Assembly (NCBI RefSeq): GCF_001662075.1
Contig: NZ_LYPL01000010.1
Location: 62,001-126,000, forward strand
Direction of reading: 5' to 3'
Origin: Rhizobium bangladeshense
GTDB lineage: Bacteria; Pseudomonadota; Alphaproteobacteria; Rhizobiales; Rhizobiaceae
Length of the DNA: 64,000 nucleotides
The notes beneath the pieces are model-generated. The model did no database searches and was not told the DNA's origin. It was given only the letters and a program-made list of their open reading frames with translations. Of the stretch, positions 8,801-15,277 are shown in pieces; within the stretch, counting starts at the first letter, position 1; each line of letters opens with the position of its first letter. The position numbers and the translations under genes were made by a program.

Positions 8801-11732
8801 CTTCTCGGTCGGCATCGGCGCACAGACGAGCAAGGACGGCAGCACCGCGCAGTCGGACACCAATGCTTCGTCGATGCTGACCGCTGGCCGCGATCTCAAC
8901 ATCTTCGCCGGCAACAACATCAATCTGCAGGCTGCGGGGGCCTCGGCCGAGCGTGACGTCAATCTGCTTGCGAAAAATGACATCAATCTGATGTCAGCCA
9001 ATGACGTCACCAATTATCAGGAGGTGCACGAGAAGACCTTCGCCGGTGTGACGCTCTCCGTTTCCAGCCAGTTGGGAAGCGCGGCTAACAGCATTATGAG
9101 AGGGACCGAACGCCTGTCCGATCCCGGCGGCGTCAACGGGCTGACCAACAGTGCGATCGCCGGTCTCAGCTTCTATCAGGGTATCAAGGACCTGAAGGGC
9201 GTCTCCGACAACGTCGCCGACGGCAAGGGCCTTTCCTTCAGCATCGGTTTGAATGCCGGTATCAACCATCAGCAGAGCGCATCTTCCTCGACGATATCTG
9301 CACCCGTCGTTACGGATATCCGTGCTGGCCGCTCCATCACAATGGACGCACAGAACGGATCCATCACCAGCGACGGAACCCAGATAGTGGCCGGCTACGA
9401 CAAATTCGGCCTGCCGACCACCTCCGACGATCTACTGGCCGGCGACATCCTCCTGTCGGCGGCGAATGGCAACATCAACCTGAACGCGGCCATTGGAACA
9501 TCGGAGTCGACCAGTTCGAACAGCTCATGGGGCGCAGGGGTCGGCGTCAACTTCGGTTGCAGTACGGCAAAGAAAAACTGCGATGCCAGCGTCGGTGTTA
9601 GTGGATCTTACGGCAAAGGCGGCTCCAGCTCGACCGACATCGGCCATATGAACGCCCATATTAACGGTGCCGGCGAGGTCGCCATCGTCACCAACGATCT
9701 AACCTTGAAGGGGGCCGCTGTCACCGGCAACTCCGTCATCGCCGACGTCCGGAACCTGTTGATCGAGAGCCAGGTCGATACGTCCAAGGCCAAGGCCGAT
9801 CAGCTCAATCTCTCGGGCCAGATCGGTTTCGGCTCCTCCGGCATCTCCGGTGTCACGCAGAATGCCAAGGGCGATGCCGCCGTCGTTTCTGAGCAATCCG
9901 GCATCCATGCTGGCACCGGTGGTCTCATCCTCAACGTCGAGAAGCAGACGACACTGGTAGGAGGACTGATCACCAGCCAGGCGGCAGCGGCCGTCAACAG
10001 CATATCGACCGGCACCCTGACGGTAACCGACATCGACACGCATTCGACCTGGAAGGCAGCCACGTACGGTGGGTCGATTAGCACCAGTGGCCTGAGCCCG
10101 GCACCACCTGTCAAGGCTGGCGAGAAGGAGACCGGTAGGGCCTACTCGGCAATCGGCGCCAATATTGGCATCACCATCACCGATCCGGCGCAGCAGACGC
10201 AGGATATCGGCACAATCCGCCGCGATACAGAAAACACCAATACCTCACTGCCCGGCCTGCCGGACCTGCAGAACATTTTGCGCGATCAGTACAGAACGCA
10301 GGCGGACCTGCAGGCAGCGCAAAAGACGATGGCTGGGTTGGTCGGTGACATTGCCAGCGAACTCTACAAGCAAGCTGCCGAGAACCAAGACCAGACAGGA
10401 ATGGACTACTGGAAGGAAGGGGGAGCTGGTCGTGTGCTCCTGCACACTATCGGCTCCGGCATTCTCGGCGGCGTTAACGGCTGGGAAGGCGCACTTAAGG
10501 GCGCACTTGGCGCGGCAACTTCGTCGTTGCTAACACCCGCGATCGCCAAACTCGTCAAGGGCATGCTGAAAGGGACTAGCTTTGAGGGGACCGCAGAGGG
10601 CCAACAGCTTGCTGCCCTGATCGGAGAAAGCCTGGCGGCACTAGCAGGGGGCGCCGTTGGTGGCGGAGAGGGCGCGTCATATGGTGCCGCGCAGTATCAG
10701 TATAATTATCTCGATCATGCCGACAATGATGCGCTGAATGCTGCCAAAGCAGCGTGTGCCGCCTCCAAGGATCCCAATAGCGGGGCGTGCGCAGAGAAAT
10801 CACAGCTCGAGGCAAAAGATAAACAGCAGCAGGATGCTTATGTGGCTTGCAGGCCAAGCGGCTTCCAAGCGGATGGTTGCGATGCTGTGTTCGCCAACAT
10901 GCTTGCAGCGCTTTCTAGTTATAGTGGCACAGCCTCGTGGCTTCTTCCCGAAGATCAATATCAAGCCGCTCTCAAAGATCTGCAAGACAATGGTGGCTTG
11001 GTACAAATCTTGAAAATTATGGCGCCCGATGGATTCAATAAGCTGTCCGAGGAGGAAAAACGCGACGCGTCAAAGCTCATTGGTCTTCTCGTTGGTGATC
11101 CTTCGGGCTTCACCGCCATCCCGTCGCTTATCGCGAAGGCTAACAATGGCGACCCTCTCGCCCTCGTGCAGGTGCTTACGTTATTCACAAGATTTAAGGC
11201 AGGTAATTTTTCTGATGGCCTTCCGAGCGATCCAGGAGGTAATGTAACTAAGACGGACGACGCTTTCTTAGATAGTACAACTGCATCTGGCGACGGCGTT
11301 TATCATAATGCCATAAGCACAGCAGTTGGAGACGATCTTGCGACAAAGCGGAACTTCTATAACGCGATTGATACCGGAAATGGTCACAATGTGATTGTCC
11401 ATGGGGGCTTGGATTATGACGAGATTGGAGGAATCCCATTCGTCAACGGTCGGGAAACGAACCCGGCACAAATTGCTGAAGCGGTAAGAGCTAATCCCAG
11501 TTATACGCAGGGCAGCCAGGTCTGCTTTGCCTCCTGCTGGAGTGGGACAAGTGGCACTGCGCAACAATTGGCCGACGAATTGAAGGCTCCTGTGTTCGCA
11601 CCGAGCAGACCCGTGGCTTGGGACTCGGCTGCGGATAAGTGGGTTTTCGACACTGATGTATTTGGAATAGGGCAAGTGCCGCGGCCAGATATAAAGCCTA
11701 TCTGGCAAATGTTTTACCCAAGCGGAAAATGA
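2829..11732 (+). CDS. TpsA/CdiA-type filamentous haemagglutinin with C-terminal putative His/Cys peptidase toxin
   Basis: This 2967-residue secreted exoprotein is the substrate of the upstream TpsB. ATG 2829 has GGAAAG at 2815-2820 and gives an extended signal peptide ending near LANAQS; a TTG at 2805 is less likely. The TPS secretion domain (about residues 55-200) has NPNL at 116 and NPNG at 157, followed by a CDGCG motif. Residues about 250-2300 are beta-helix repeats, with haemagglutinin-type repeats in the second half. A Gly/Ala-rich segment (about 2530-2630) followed by QYNYLDHAD resembles the pre-toxin region of CDI proteins; no VENN motif is present. The last about 160 residues are AT-richer and contain HNVIVHGG (His 2858) and CFASCWSG (Cys 2903). 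This fits the His-Gly and Ser-Cys-x-Ser-Gly signatures of clan CD (caspase-like) peptidases. The fold and activity are inferred. Confidence 0.9.
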   Translation: MREKTGLGSNGKGRGCRLGRLAHRSLALVLSALLVLQPMLANAQSVSASTSAPAANQPGVGAAPNGVPLIDIVTPNSQGLSHNKYDNFNVGTPGLILNNFKGEIGTSNLGGITPGNPNLNTSAPASVILNEVTSGNRSALNGAIEVFGGRADVIIANPNGITCDGCGFINTPHATLTTGVPDIGVDGALKGFTVNGGDVTIGPNGGNFAAGPGAVDLFDIVSRSVTVNGPVYGKDLRVTAGRNQFDYATGNATPLAATSGTPEYAIDGSALGAMQAGRIKMVVTEKGAGVRMRGDMAANAGELSLSADGKISLGNVSGEQGVSVSSKAKVTASKVTSKAKVAVQAEQGITLDTVAADDNILLSSGSGLLSVGGEVNSAANVEMTSAAGIAAGSVVAGNALTLTSTSGDIQVGGGAKSGDALTMTATSGAISAASLVSSSGLTLSAGADIGISGDMLAAGNVTATGRSISAATIVSGLDAAATNAAANGGTVLGSAGDIRLVAGSGAIDVEGLLSAGDTSVTAVALTAASVTAHGAITIDATTDVSGQILSAGNVSITGGTISAEAIVAGLDFAASAASPDGAAILGASGDLTLDAGVSGNVDVDTLIAAGALLVDAGRFQADNVSGHGNVSVSADTSISGQLLAAGDISVTGPAIQAGGIASGVDFVATAQSANGTLVLQQAGGMSLAATNGSIAIGDALLSSGDLSADASQNIAYAKLQSRSSAALTASGQISYGNPTSTAGNLTLTTTNIDLSNGAASNIAAGGTLTLNADSANLSNNSLTLGGFALNLSGTADLSGATINAVTGSGGSGDITINADGLSTSSSTALLAADDLTLTLQSLTNAGQLAAKDDLKLNISGNFTNSATGLAYAGQDAGLLIGGTLTNNQGAILAGHDLEIAGATSGQRNAGVTNISSLIQAGNNMSILTANLNNRRAVTPQWTTGTLVSSGVVTGFTLNPAAAGLPFGYLETADQNMYQLYAGVDPGLWQDYQPLLWSKATLADGTTYRAWTWISADGPEKVGPIIDWIRARVPRDANGNPVADPNNPSRYFIVDEVNFSGSDESTTYTWDWSSHLSQSVYEDRLIGTLSPEATIRASRNLTIDATNLSNAYSSIEAGGDATLKGSTLTNTGVTLFRTTTTTCSAQGACTAYNANGTANPSKNIANGSTIVSSVQAIGGVSANIKAGGALSVDFGSVNNTSAAGSMAGGASVTATSNPGDPLSALTGLTAGGALFTVNTGLGGGNPLSGLGDIAERIRLDGAALEAAAKPQSGGVGGNIPHQIFLFETRGDFLDVSKFYGSGYFMDRIGYVPETTVPFLGDAYFENQLIDTQLRQLVGEGLGRSTFIAGNSAIEQMKTLLDNGADYAKDHGLAVGQGITPEQAAALTKSIVLYQWQTIDGVQVLAPVVYVAAADRKKLSGAGAAMAGGSVNMNVDDLDNSGLIASAGGLTITGKTIQGSGTFLSRGDTALNATNGITLAAQTMTLGGQNMVNTNAGVTASGNVQLAGGSGDLALKGVKVNAGGSAQLTGTNVTLGAAKVENSGQQNATGTQIASGGALTIKAADNVNVIGSSAKAGTTLDVTADNGSVAVVSTDVARNNQSGYTRTLSTDQQQSQLSSGTNATIKSGDDILLSGSSVKGGGNVTLSAGDDINITAAQEQSASTFGKKSASSITHVGSEISAGGDLSVTAGNGGGDHDLNIVGSKVAADGKVGLKADGDVTIAEATDTATLDTKLSSKGGFLGTSEKTTTHLETTTAVGSSISGAGGVDITSGKDTVISASKVIAGDEDHDANLNITTKGDLIIASGMDTSTKDDKGSRSGFLSKGSSSHKSYDETTVGSQLSASGDINLDAGRAAIIAGSKVDADGSINVAADSVSIIGAQETHELEEQHKKSGLGVGGGGGFISIYGSQQNKGAQASTLNVGSALSAGEDVNLTAKTTDLNIMGSSVDAERDISLSAARDVNVTPGAESFSQSEEEKKSGFGLSFSAGNGGFSVGIGAQTSKDGSTAQSDTNASSMLTAGRDLNIFAGNNINLQAAGASAERDVNLLAKNDINLMSANDVTNYQEVHEKTFAGVTLSVSSQLGSAANSIMRGTERLSDPGGVNGLTNSAIAGLSFYQGIKDLKGVSDNVADGKGLSFSIGLNAGINHQQSASSSTISAPVVTDIRAGRSITMDAQNGSITSDGTQIVAGYDKFGLPTTSDDLLAGDILLSAANGNINLNAAIGTSESTSSNSSWGAGVGVNFGCSTAKKNCDASVGVSGSYGKGGSSSTDIGHMNAHINGAGEVAIVTNDLTLKGAAVTGNSVIADVRNLLIESQVDTSKAKADQLNLSGQIGFGSSGISGVTQNAKGDAAVVSEQSGIHAGTGGLILNVEKQTTLVGGLITSQAAAAVNSISTGTLTVTDIDTHSTWKAATYGGSISTSGLSPAPPVKAGEKETGRAYSAIGANIGITITDPAQQTQDIGTIRRDTENTNTSLPGLPDLQNILRDQYRTQADLQAAQKTMAGLVGDIASELYKQAAENQDQTGMDYWKEGGAGRVLLHTIGSGILGGVNGWEGALKGALGAATSSLLTPAIAKLVKGMLKGTSFEGTAEGQQLAALIGESLAALAGGAVGGGEGASYGAAQYQYNYLDHADNDALNAAKAACAASKDPNSGACAEKSQLEAKDKQQQDAYVACRPSGFQADGCDAVFANMLAALSSYSGTASWLLPEDQYQAALKDLQDNGGLVQILKIMAPDGFNKLSEEEKRDASKLIGLLVGDPSGFTAIPSLIAKANNGDPLALVQVLTLFTRFKAGNFSDGLPSDPGGNVTKTDDAFLDSTTASGDGVYHNAISTAVGDDLATKRNFYNAIDTGNGHNVIVHGGLDYDEIGGIPFVNGRETNPAQIAEAVRANPSYTQGSQVCFASCWSGTSGTAQQLADELKAPVFAPSRPVAWDSAADKWVFDTDVFGIGQVPRPDIKPIWQMFYPSGK

Positions 11733-11736
11733 TGTA

Positions 11737-12138
11737 ATGGATAGCCCAAAGCGCTTAGTACTATACAGAGAAAGGCAATACTCTGATGTCGCAATACATG
11801 CTCAGAGTATCAAAGAAAATATAAATACAATGCCTGCGTCATTCGCAGAGGAAGTTGCGACCTATTTACGTCGCGGGCTGGTTATCATTGAGTTTGTCAG
11901 CCCCACGCCAGATCCGTATAACCCCGTTGATTTGGTTCGGAACGTCGTGTTCTCGGATGGAGTTTATTTCTGGGATGGAATAATACTGCATTGGGTAGAG
12001 AAGTATAAAATACGAATGCCTGAAGAGTTTATGGTGCATTTTAACTCTGCGAAATCTCAACCGATACCTGTTGATGAATCAGATGTGGCACGATTGCTTG
12101 CTGCTTTCAAAACCGCAGAGCCGCTGATGGTGACATGA
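11737..12138 (+). CDS. Probable cognate immunity protein of the CdiA-like toxin
   Basis: The product is 133 residues, cytoplasmic (no signal or membrane segment) and acidic/aromatic in its centre (VYFWDGIILHWVEKYKI). ATG 11737 lies 4 bases after the stop of the exoprotein gene, the usual toxin-immunity spacing. Base composition is clearly AT-richer than tpsB and the tpsA body, matching the toxin end of tpsA. This is the pattern of a swapped toxin/immunity cassette. I do not recognise a named immunity family. Binding and neutralising the C-terminal toxin domain is inferred from position, size and composition. Confidence 0.75.
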   Translation: MDSPKRLVLYRERQYSDVAIHAQSIKENINTMPASFAEEVATYLRRGLVIIEFVSPTPDPYNPVDLVRNVVFSDGVYFWDGIILHWVEKYKIRMPEEFMVHFNSAKSQPIPVDESDVARLLAAFKTAEPLMVT

Positions 12139-12185
12139 GGTCTCGAACGAGTGACTAGCTGAGCTCTATCATCTATGCCCCATTT

Positions 12186-12305
12186 TTGGCTGCTCACGAT
12201 CGACACCAGGGCCTGGGTTGCAGTTCCTTTATGACCACGGTCGTGCGCCATTATGTTGCCGATGAAGACGTTGACATCGAGCAGCACTCGGACAGGACGA
12301 TCCAT
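12186..12305 (-). pseudogene. PIN-domain toxin remnant (N-terminal part only)
   Basis: Reading leftwards from ATG 12305 gives MDRPVRVLLDVNVFI followed by about 25 residues that fit the start of a PIN-domain ribonuclease, including the first conserved Asp after the hydrophobic strand. After QKWG, near 12186, the similarity ends and the frame runs into the 3' end of the immunity gene on the other strand. A complete PIN protein is about 130-150 residues, so this is a truncated toxin. It lies 3 bases after the stop of a matching antitoxin-like remnant, the normal layout of a toxin-antitoxin pair. Confidence 0.5.
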
Positions 12306-12308
12306 GCC

Positions 12309-12458
12309 TTATTTCCGGTGCGCTGCTGCACGGGTGAGGGCCGTCGCTTCTTCCAACATGTCAATCTCGCTGGACGCGTCTTCTGGCCCGCCGAACCGGT
12401 GCTCAGATGCTAGGTCGGTAGTTGCCTTCTCAAGACGAACCCGCGCCACCGCTGCCGG
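12309..12458 (-). pseudogene. Antitoxin-like remnant cut by IS element
   Basis: The minus strand has an open frame of about 50 codons ending with TAA at 12309-12311, directly before the PIN remnant. It encodes a charged helical segment (SSEIDMLEEATALTRAAA) compatible with the C-terminus of an antitoxin. Its 5' end is lost exactly where the IS3-family terminal repeat begins (12459), and no continuation is visible beyond the far end of the IS. The family is not recognised; assignment rests on position next to the PIN remnant. Confidence 0.4.
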
Positions 12459-12498
12459 GGGTAATCCTCCCCGTTTTAACAGGGTTCAGCGGTAGAAT

Positions 12499-13326
12499 TC
12501 ACGCGGCCCTTTTCAGTTTCTGAGCGGGTGTGATGCCGCCAATACCCATATTGGGCCGTTCGTGGTTATATGACCAAAGCCACTCCGTGGCGATCTCCTG
12601 CACCTCCATTATGCTGTCAAAAATATACAGATCAAGCCATTCATGCCGGACCGTTCGATTGTAACGCTCGACGTAGGCGTTCTGCTGAGGCTTGCCGGGC
12701 TGGATGTAGTTCAACGCGATCCCTTGGGTCTCAGCCCATTCGATGAGCGTCGAACTGACATATTCCGGGCCGTTATCAACCCTGATCGCCAGTGGTTTGC
12801 CTCGCCATTCGATGATCTGGTTGAGACTGCGCACGACCCGCTCAGCGGGCAGCGAGAAGTCGGCCTCGATGCCCAGACCTTCGCGGTTGAAGTCGTCCAA
12901 CACATTCAAAAGCCTGAACTGGCGGCCGTCCGCCAAACGATCCGCCATGAAGTCCATCGACCAGACCATGTTCGGCGCATCCGGCACCGCCAGTTCATCA
13001 GGCTTCTCCCGTTTCAACCGCCGACGAGGCCTGATCCTGAGGTTCAGTTCAAGCTCCCGGTAGATGCGGTAGACACGTTTGTGGTTCCAGCGATGACCCT
13101 GGACATTGCGCATATGGAGGAAGCACAGGCCAAAACCCCACGTCTTCTTTACCTTCACAAGCCCCAGCAACAGATCGGCGATCTGCTCGTTATCGGCATT
13201 GCGCTGAGGGCTATACCGATAACAGGTTTCGCTGACGCCAAACGTCCGGCATGCCAGCGCGATGCTCACACCGCGATGCGCCAGTGCTTTCTCGGCCAGC
13301 TCTCGGCGCTGAGATGACCGTGTCAT
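12499..13326 (-). CDS. IS3-family transposase OrfB (DDE integrase domain)
   Basis: This catalytic half of the transposase is about 275 residues from ATG 13326. An N-terminal HTH_21-type region comes first, then an rve integrase core. Visible catalytic residues are Asp in WSMDFM, Asp in VDNGPEY and Glu in NAYVERYNRT, giving the DDE triad with the family spacing. It ends in GGITPAQKLKRAA. The ATG overlaps the orfA stop in an ATGA four-base overlap immediately after a run of seven A on the coding strand. OrfB can thus be made alone or as an OrfAB fusion by -1 frameshifting, the active form in this family. The protein looks intact. Confidence 0.92.
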   Translation of the reverse strand: MTRSSQRRELAEKALAHRGVSIALACRTFGVSETCYRYSPQRNADNEQIADLLLGLVKVKKTWGFGLCFLHMRNVQGHRWNHKRVYRIYRELELNLRIRPRRRLKREKPDELAVPDAPNMVWSMDFMADRLADGRQFRLLNVLDDFNREGLGIEADFSLPAERVVRSLNQIIEWRGKPLAIRVDNGPEYVSSTLIEWAETQGIALNYIQPGKPQQNAYVERYNRTVRHEWLDLYIFDSIMEVQEIATEWLWSYNHERPNMGIGGITPAQKLKRAA

Positions 13327-13586
13327 TTTTTTCCGAGAGCCTCTTTCAGCAGATCGGCTTGCATGCTCAAGTCCGCATACATCCGCTTCAATCGTCGGTT
13401 CTCTTCCTCCAGAGCCTTCATCTGGCTCATCATCGAGGCGTCCATGCCGCCATACTTTGCACGCCATTTGTAAAAGCTGGCGGTGCTGATGCCATGTTCC
13501 CTGCACAGGTCAGGTAACGGCACTCCACCTTCCGCCTGGCGCAACACAGCCATGATCTGGGCTTCGCTAAATCGACTCTTCTTCAT
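13323..13586 (-). CDS. IS3-family transposase OrfA (helix-turn-helix)
   Basis: The product is 87 residues from ATG 13586, preceded by GAGGAG six bases upstream, so this start is preferred over an ATG six codons earlier. The HTH_Tnp_1 domain spans about residues 5-50 (RFSEAQIMAVLRQAEGG, then STASFYKWRAKYGG). A leucine-zipper-like helix ends the protein (EEENRRLKRMYADLSMQ), typical of the IS407 group. It binds the IS ends and regulates transposition. The stop overlaps the orfB start. Confidence 0.9.
   Translation of the reverse strand: MKKSRFSEAQIMAVLRQAEGGVPLPDLCREHGISTASFYKWRAKYGGMDASMMSQMKALEEENRRLKRMYADLSMQADLLKEALGKK
13326..13332 (-). other. A7 programmed -1 frameshift site (orfA/orfB)
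   Basis: Seven consecutive A on the coding strand lie directly before the orfA stop and overlap the orfB ATG. Slippery A-runs at this position drive OrfAB fusion synthesis in IS3-family elements. The run is seen directly; its function is inferred from the family. Confidence 0.65.
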
Positions 13587-13657
13587 CAAAATCTCCTCGA
13601 GCATCTTGCCGAGAAAATTCTACTTTTAAAGCCCTCTATTCGCGGGGAGGATTACCC

Positions 13658-13813
13658 TCTGCGTTTACCGAGAACCTTCATCTGCATATCGACAAGGCGG
13701 ATATTGTGCCTTTGGACATGCGTTTCCTGACGCAGAAGAATCAAGAATTACTGCTTAACTTGATCGATGGGTTGTCGATTTCGCAAAAAAGTAAGCTTAT
13801 TCTCATGAGGTAA
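13658..13813 (+). pseudogene. Displaced toxin C-terminal fragment before an immunity gene
   Basis: From the IS right end, one frame stays open for 51 codons to TAA at 13811-13813. It encodes a hydrophobic/charged tail (LDMRFLTQKNQELLLNLIDG) with no start codon at its beginning. It stops 3 bases before the ATG of an immunity-like gene, the same spacing seen for the main toxin and immunity gene. This is the arrangement of an orphan cdiA-CT/cdiI cassette in which only the toxin tail survives. The toxin family is not recognisable from this fragment. The upstream part was replaced or removed by the IS element. Confidence 0.45.
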
Positions 13814-13816
13814 AAA

Positions 13817-14164
13817 ATGGCAGGTTCAATCTTAATTTCCGATAAAGTCGGGCTCCCTCTGGGTTCGTTCGCGTTATTCTACTTGGTCGAGAAAATCAGG
13901 GACGAGTTTGATGGCAAAGACGAAGTGTTTAAGAAAGAAATATATGAAACTTTAGAGGATCAAGGAATGCCGTTTATCACTCTCCATAGACAAAGCAGGG
14001 CGGGATTTAACGCCTTCGTAAGGGCGGCGGGGCATGCTTATAATAAAGCTCGCCAAGAGGAGTCATTTTCAACTTATAGTCATATTTGGAAATCTCTGTT
14101 CGATTTGCTTGCGGCCGACTCCAGGTGTGATCCGAAATACATTGTCGAGTTAAAGCACATGTGA
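13817..14164 (+). CDS. Orphan immunity-like protein
   Basis: The product is 115 residues, cytoplasmic, from ATG 13817. The sequence is AT-rich compared with the core genes and predicted mostly helical (FALFYLVEKIRDEFDGK). It follows a displaced toxin tail by 3 bases, so an immunity function against that lost toxin is likely. The stop codon TGA at 14162-14164 coincides with the first bases of an IS terminal sequence, so the original C-terminus may have been longer. Family not recognised. Confidence 0.6.
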   Translation: MAGSILISDKVGLPLGSFALFYLVEKIRDEFDGKDEVFKKEIYETLEDQGMPFITLHRQSRAGFNAFVRAAGHAYNKARQEESFSTYSHIWKSLFDLLAADSRCDPKYIVELKHM

Positions 14165-14281
14165 TCTGAACCCTTCAAACTGGACCAGTTTTGGTTAGAG
14201 TTTTCCGGTGGGTTTTCCTGGCTGGGAAAGGAACGGAAGACGATGAAGGCATCGAAGTTTTCGGAGGCGCAGATCACGTAA
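14162..14281 (+). mobile_element. Scar of a second IS3-family element (left end and start of orfA)
   Basis: About 120 bases start with TGATCTGAACCCTTC, which resembles an IS3-type terminus. They contain an orfA start at 14243 reading MKASKFSEAQIT before an immediate TAA. That peptide is the conserved N-terminus of IS3-family OrfA proteins and differs from the complete element nearby. The remainder of the element is absent; the next gene's leader begins right after. It is a deletion scar that joined two immunity-like genes. Confidence 0.6.
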
Positions 14282-14312
14282 CAGCTTCTGGAAAATGCTT
14301 AATGGAGATCCC

Positions 14313-14714
14313 ATGGATAATAATAAGGCCTATAAAAATGAATATTCTGCGGTGTTAGAAAAAATTGGGGATGAAGTTGAGGAAGAGGTTTCTGTACTCA
14401 TTCAAGGAGAAAGGTTAACGTGCTTTGCTAGTTATATGCCGTATCCAACTCATATTGGAGAGGTATATCAGGTAGAACTTATCGCGTCTGTCTTTGGTGA
14501 TTATATTATCGAGGGGGCCGAAAATGAATCTCCATCAATTTGCCGGATCGGAAAAGGTTATTCATACTTAATAGTGGGTATATTGACTGATGGAAAGATT
14601 GATTGCGGTTCGCTCTCATTTGATGATGATGCCTTCTCCAAAGATTTTGGGTCCCTCCGCGGGAAAATGGTTTCCTGGAAGGTAGATCGACTGGATATCT
14701 GCTTTCTGGAATAG
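14313..14714 (+). CDS. Orphan immunity-like protein
   Basis: The product is 133 residues, acidic and cytoplasmic. ATG 14313 has GGAG at 14304-14307, so it is preferred over an in-frame ATG six codons upstream. The sequence is predicted rich in beta strands (CRIGKGYSYLIVGILTDG) and low in GC. It lies between an IS scar and another immunity-like gene, with no toxin domain directly upstream. Function as an orphan immunity protein is inferred from size, composition and neighbourhood. I do not recognise the family. Confidence 0.6.
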   Translation: MDNNKAYKNEYSAVLEKIGDEVEEEVSVLIQGERLTCFASYMPYPTHIGEVYQVELIASVFGDYIIEGAENESPSICRIGKGYSYLIVGILTDGKIDCGSLSFDDDAFSKDFGSLRGKMVSWKVDRLDICFLE

Positions 14715-14763
14715 CATAGCACTCACCTCAAATGGCACGGGAAAAAACGGAACCCAATTCTGT

Positions 14764-15228
14764 ATGACCAAGCGCATCAAAATTGGGGACATAATTCAAA
14801 TTTTAACCTCGAAAGGCGGCTCCTACGCTCAGGTCACCCATAAGCATTCGCGCTATGGGCATCTGCTTCGTGTATTCGATGGCTTTCGTGCCGACAGACC
14901 CAACAATCTCGCCGAAGTAGTAGCTTCTCCTGTGTTGTTTTCCGCATTCTTTCCTGTCCAAAAGGCAGTTGGCGAAGGCCTGGTGGCAAATGTCGGAAAC
15001 AGTAGTGTGTCCGCTGCAAATTCCGGCTTTCCCACCTTTCGGACCAGTACCCGGGATAGGGAAGGGCGGCGGGGGCCTTGGTGGTTATGGAATGGCGAAA
15101 CAGAAGTGATGCTGACTCGAGGCCTTTCTGATGAGGACAAGAAATATCCGGTCCGCGGTATCATCAGTGCACCGTTGCTGATTGAGCGCATTGAGAAGGG
15201 TTATCGCGCAGAGACTCATGATTTGTAG
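14764..15228 (+). CDS. Imm26-like immunity protein
   Basis: The product is 154 residues. The N-terminal part, IGDIIQILTSKGGSYAQVTH followed by HSRYGHLLRVFDGF, resembles the Imm26 family of polymorphic-toxin immunity proteins, which start with a strand-rich block of this kind. A Trp-rich turn (GPWWLWNGE) is near residue 105. There is no signal peptide or membrane segment. It is the last of four immunity-like genes after the CdiA-like exoprotein and has no linked toxin. No strong ribosome-binding site is visible before ATG 14764. The family call is from recognition of the motif only. Confidence 0.65.
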   Translation: MTKRIKIGDIIQILTSKGGSYAQVTHKHSRYGHLLRVFDGFRADRPNNLAEVVASPVLFSAFFPVQKAVGEGLVANVGNSSVSAANSGFPTFRTSTRDREGRRGPWWLWNGETEVMLTRGLSDEDKKYPVRGIISAPLLIERIEKGYRAETHDL

Positions 15229-15277
15229 TTATTGTTGTCGGCGCCTCTGAGTGCGACTTGACTGCATTCCGGAACTC

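Larger units (their letters stand above)
12459..13657 (-). mobile_element. IS3-family insertion sequence (IS407-like group), apparently intact
   Basis: This element of about 1.2 kb is bounded by perfect 15-base inverted repeats, GGGTAATCCTCCCCG at 12459-12473 and its complement at 13643-13657. A second, imperfect inner match follows (TAGAATT near both ends). It encodes orfA and orfB on the minus strand with an A7 slippery run at their overlap. No target-site duplication is visible (CGGG on the left, TCTG on the right), and the flanks are fragments of unrelated genes. It may mark a recombination junction, not a simple insertion. The exact outermost bases are uncertain by a few positions. Confidence 0.88.

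Noticed and set aside
10690..10760. VENN-type pre-toxin boundary in the exoprotein
   Set aside because: No VENN or close variant was found; only the neighbouring QYNYLDHAD segment resembles the pre-toxin region, so the toxin boundary is placed by composition and motif.
12459..13657. Target-site duplication flanking the IS
   Set aside because: The 3-5 bases outside each terminal repeat do not match, whichever base is taken as the end.
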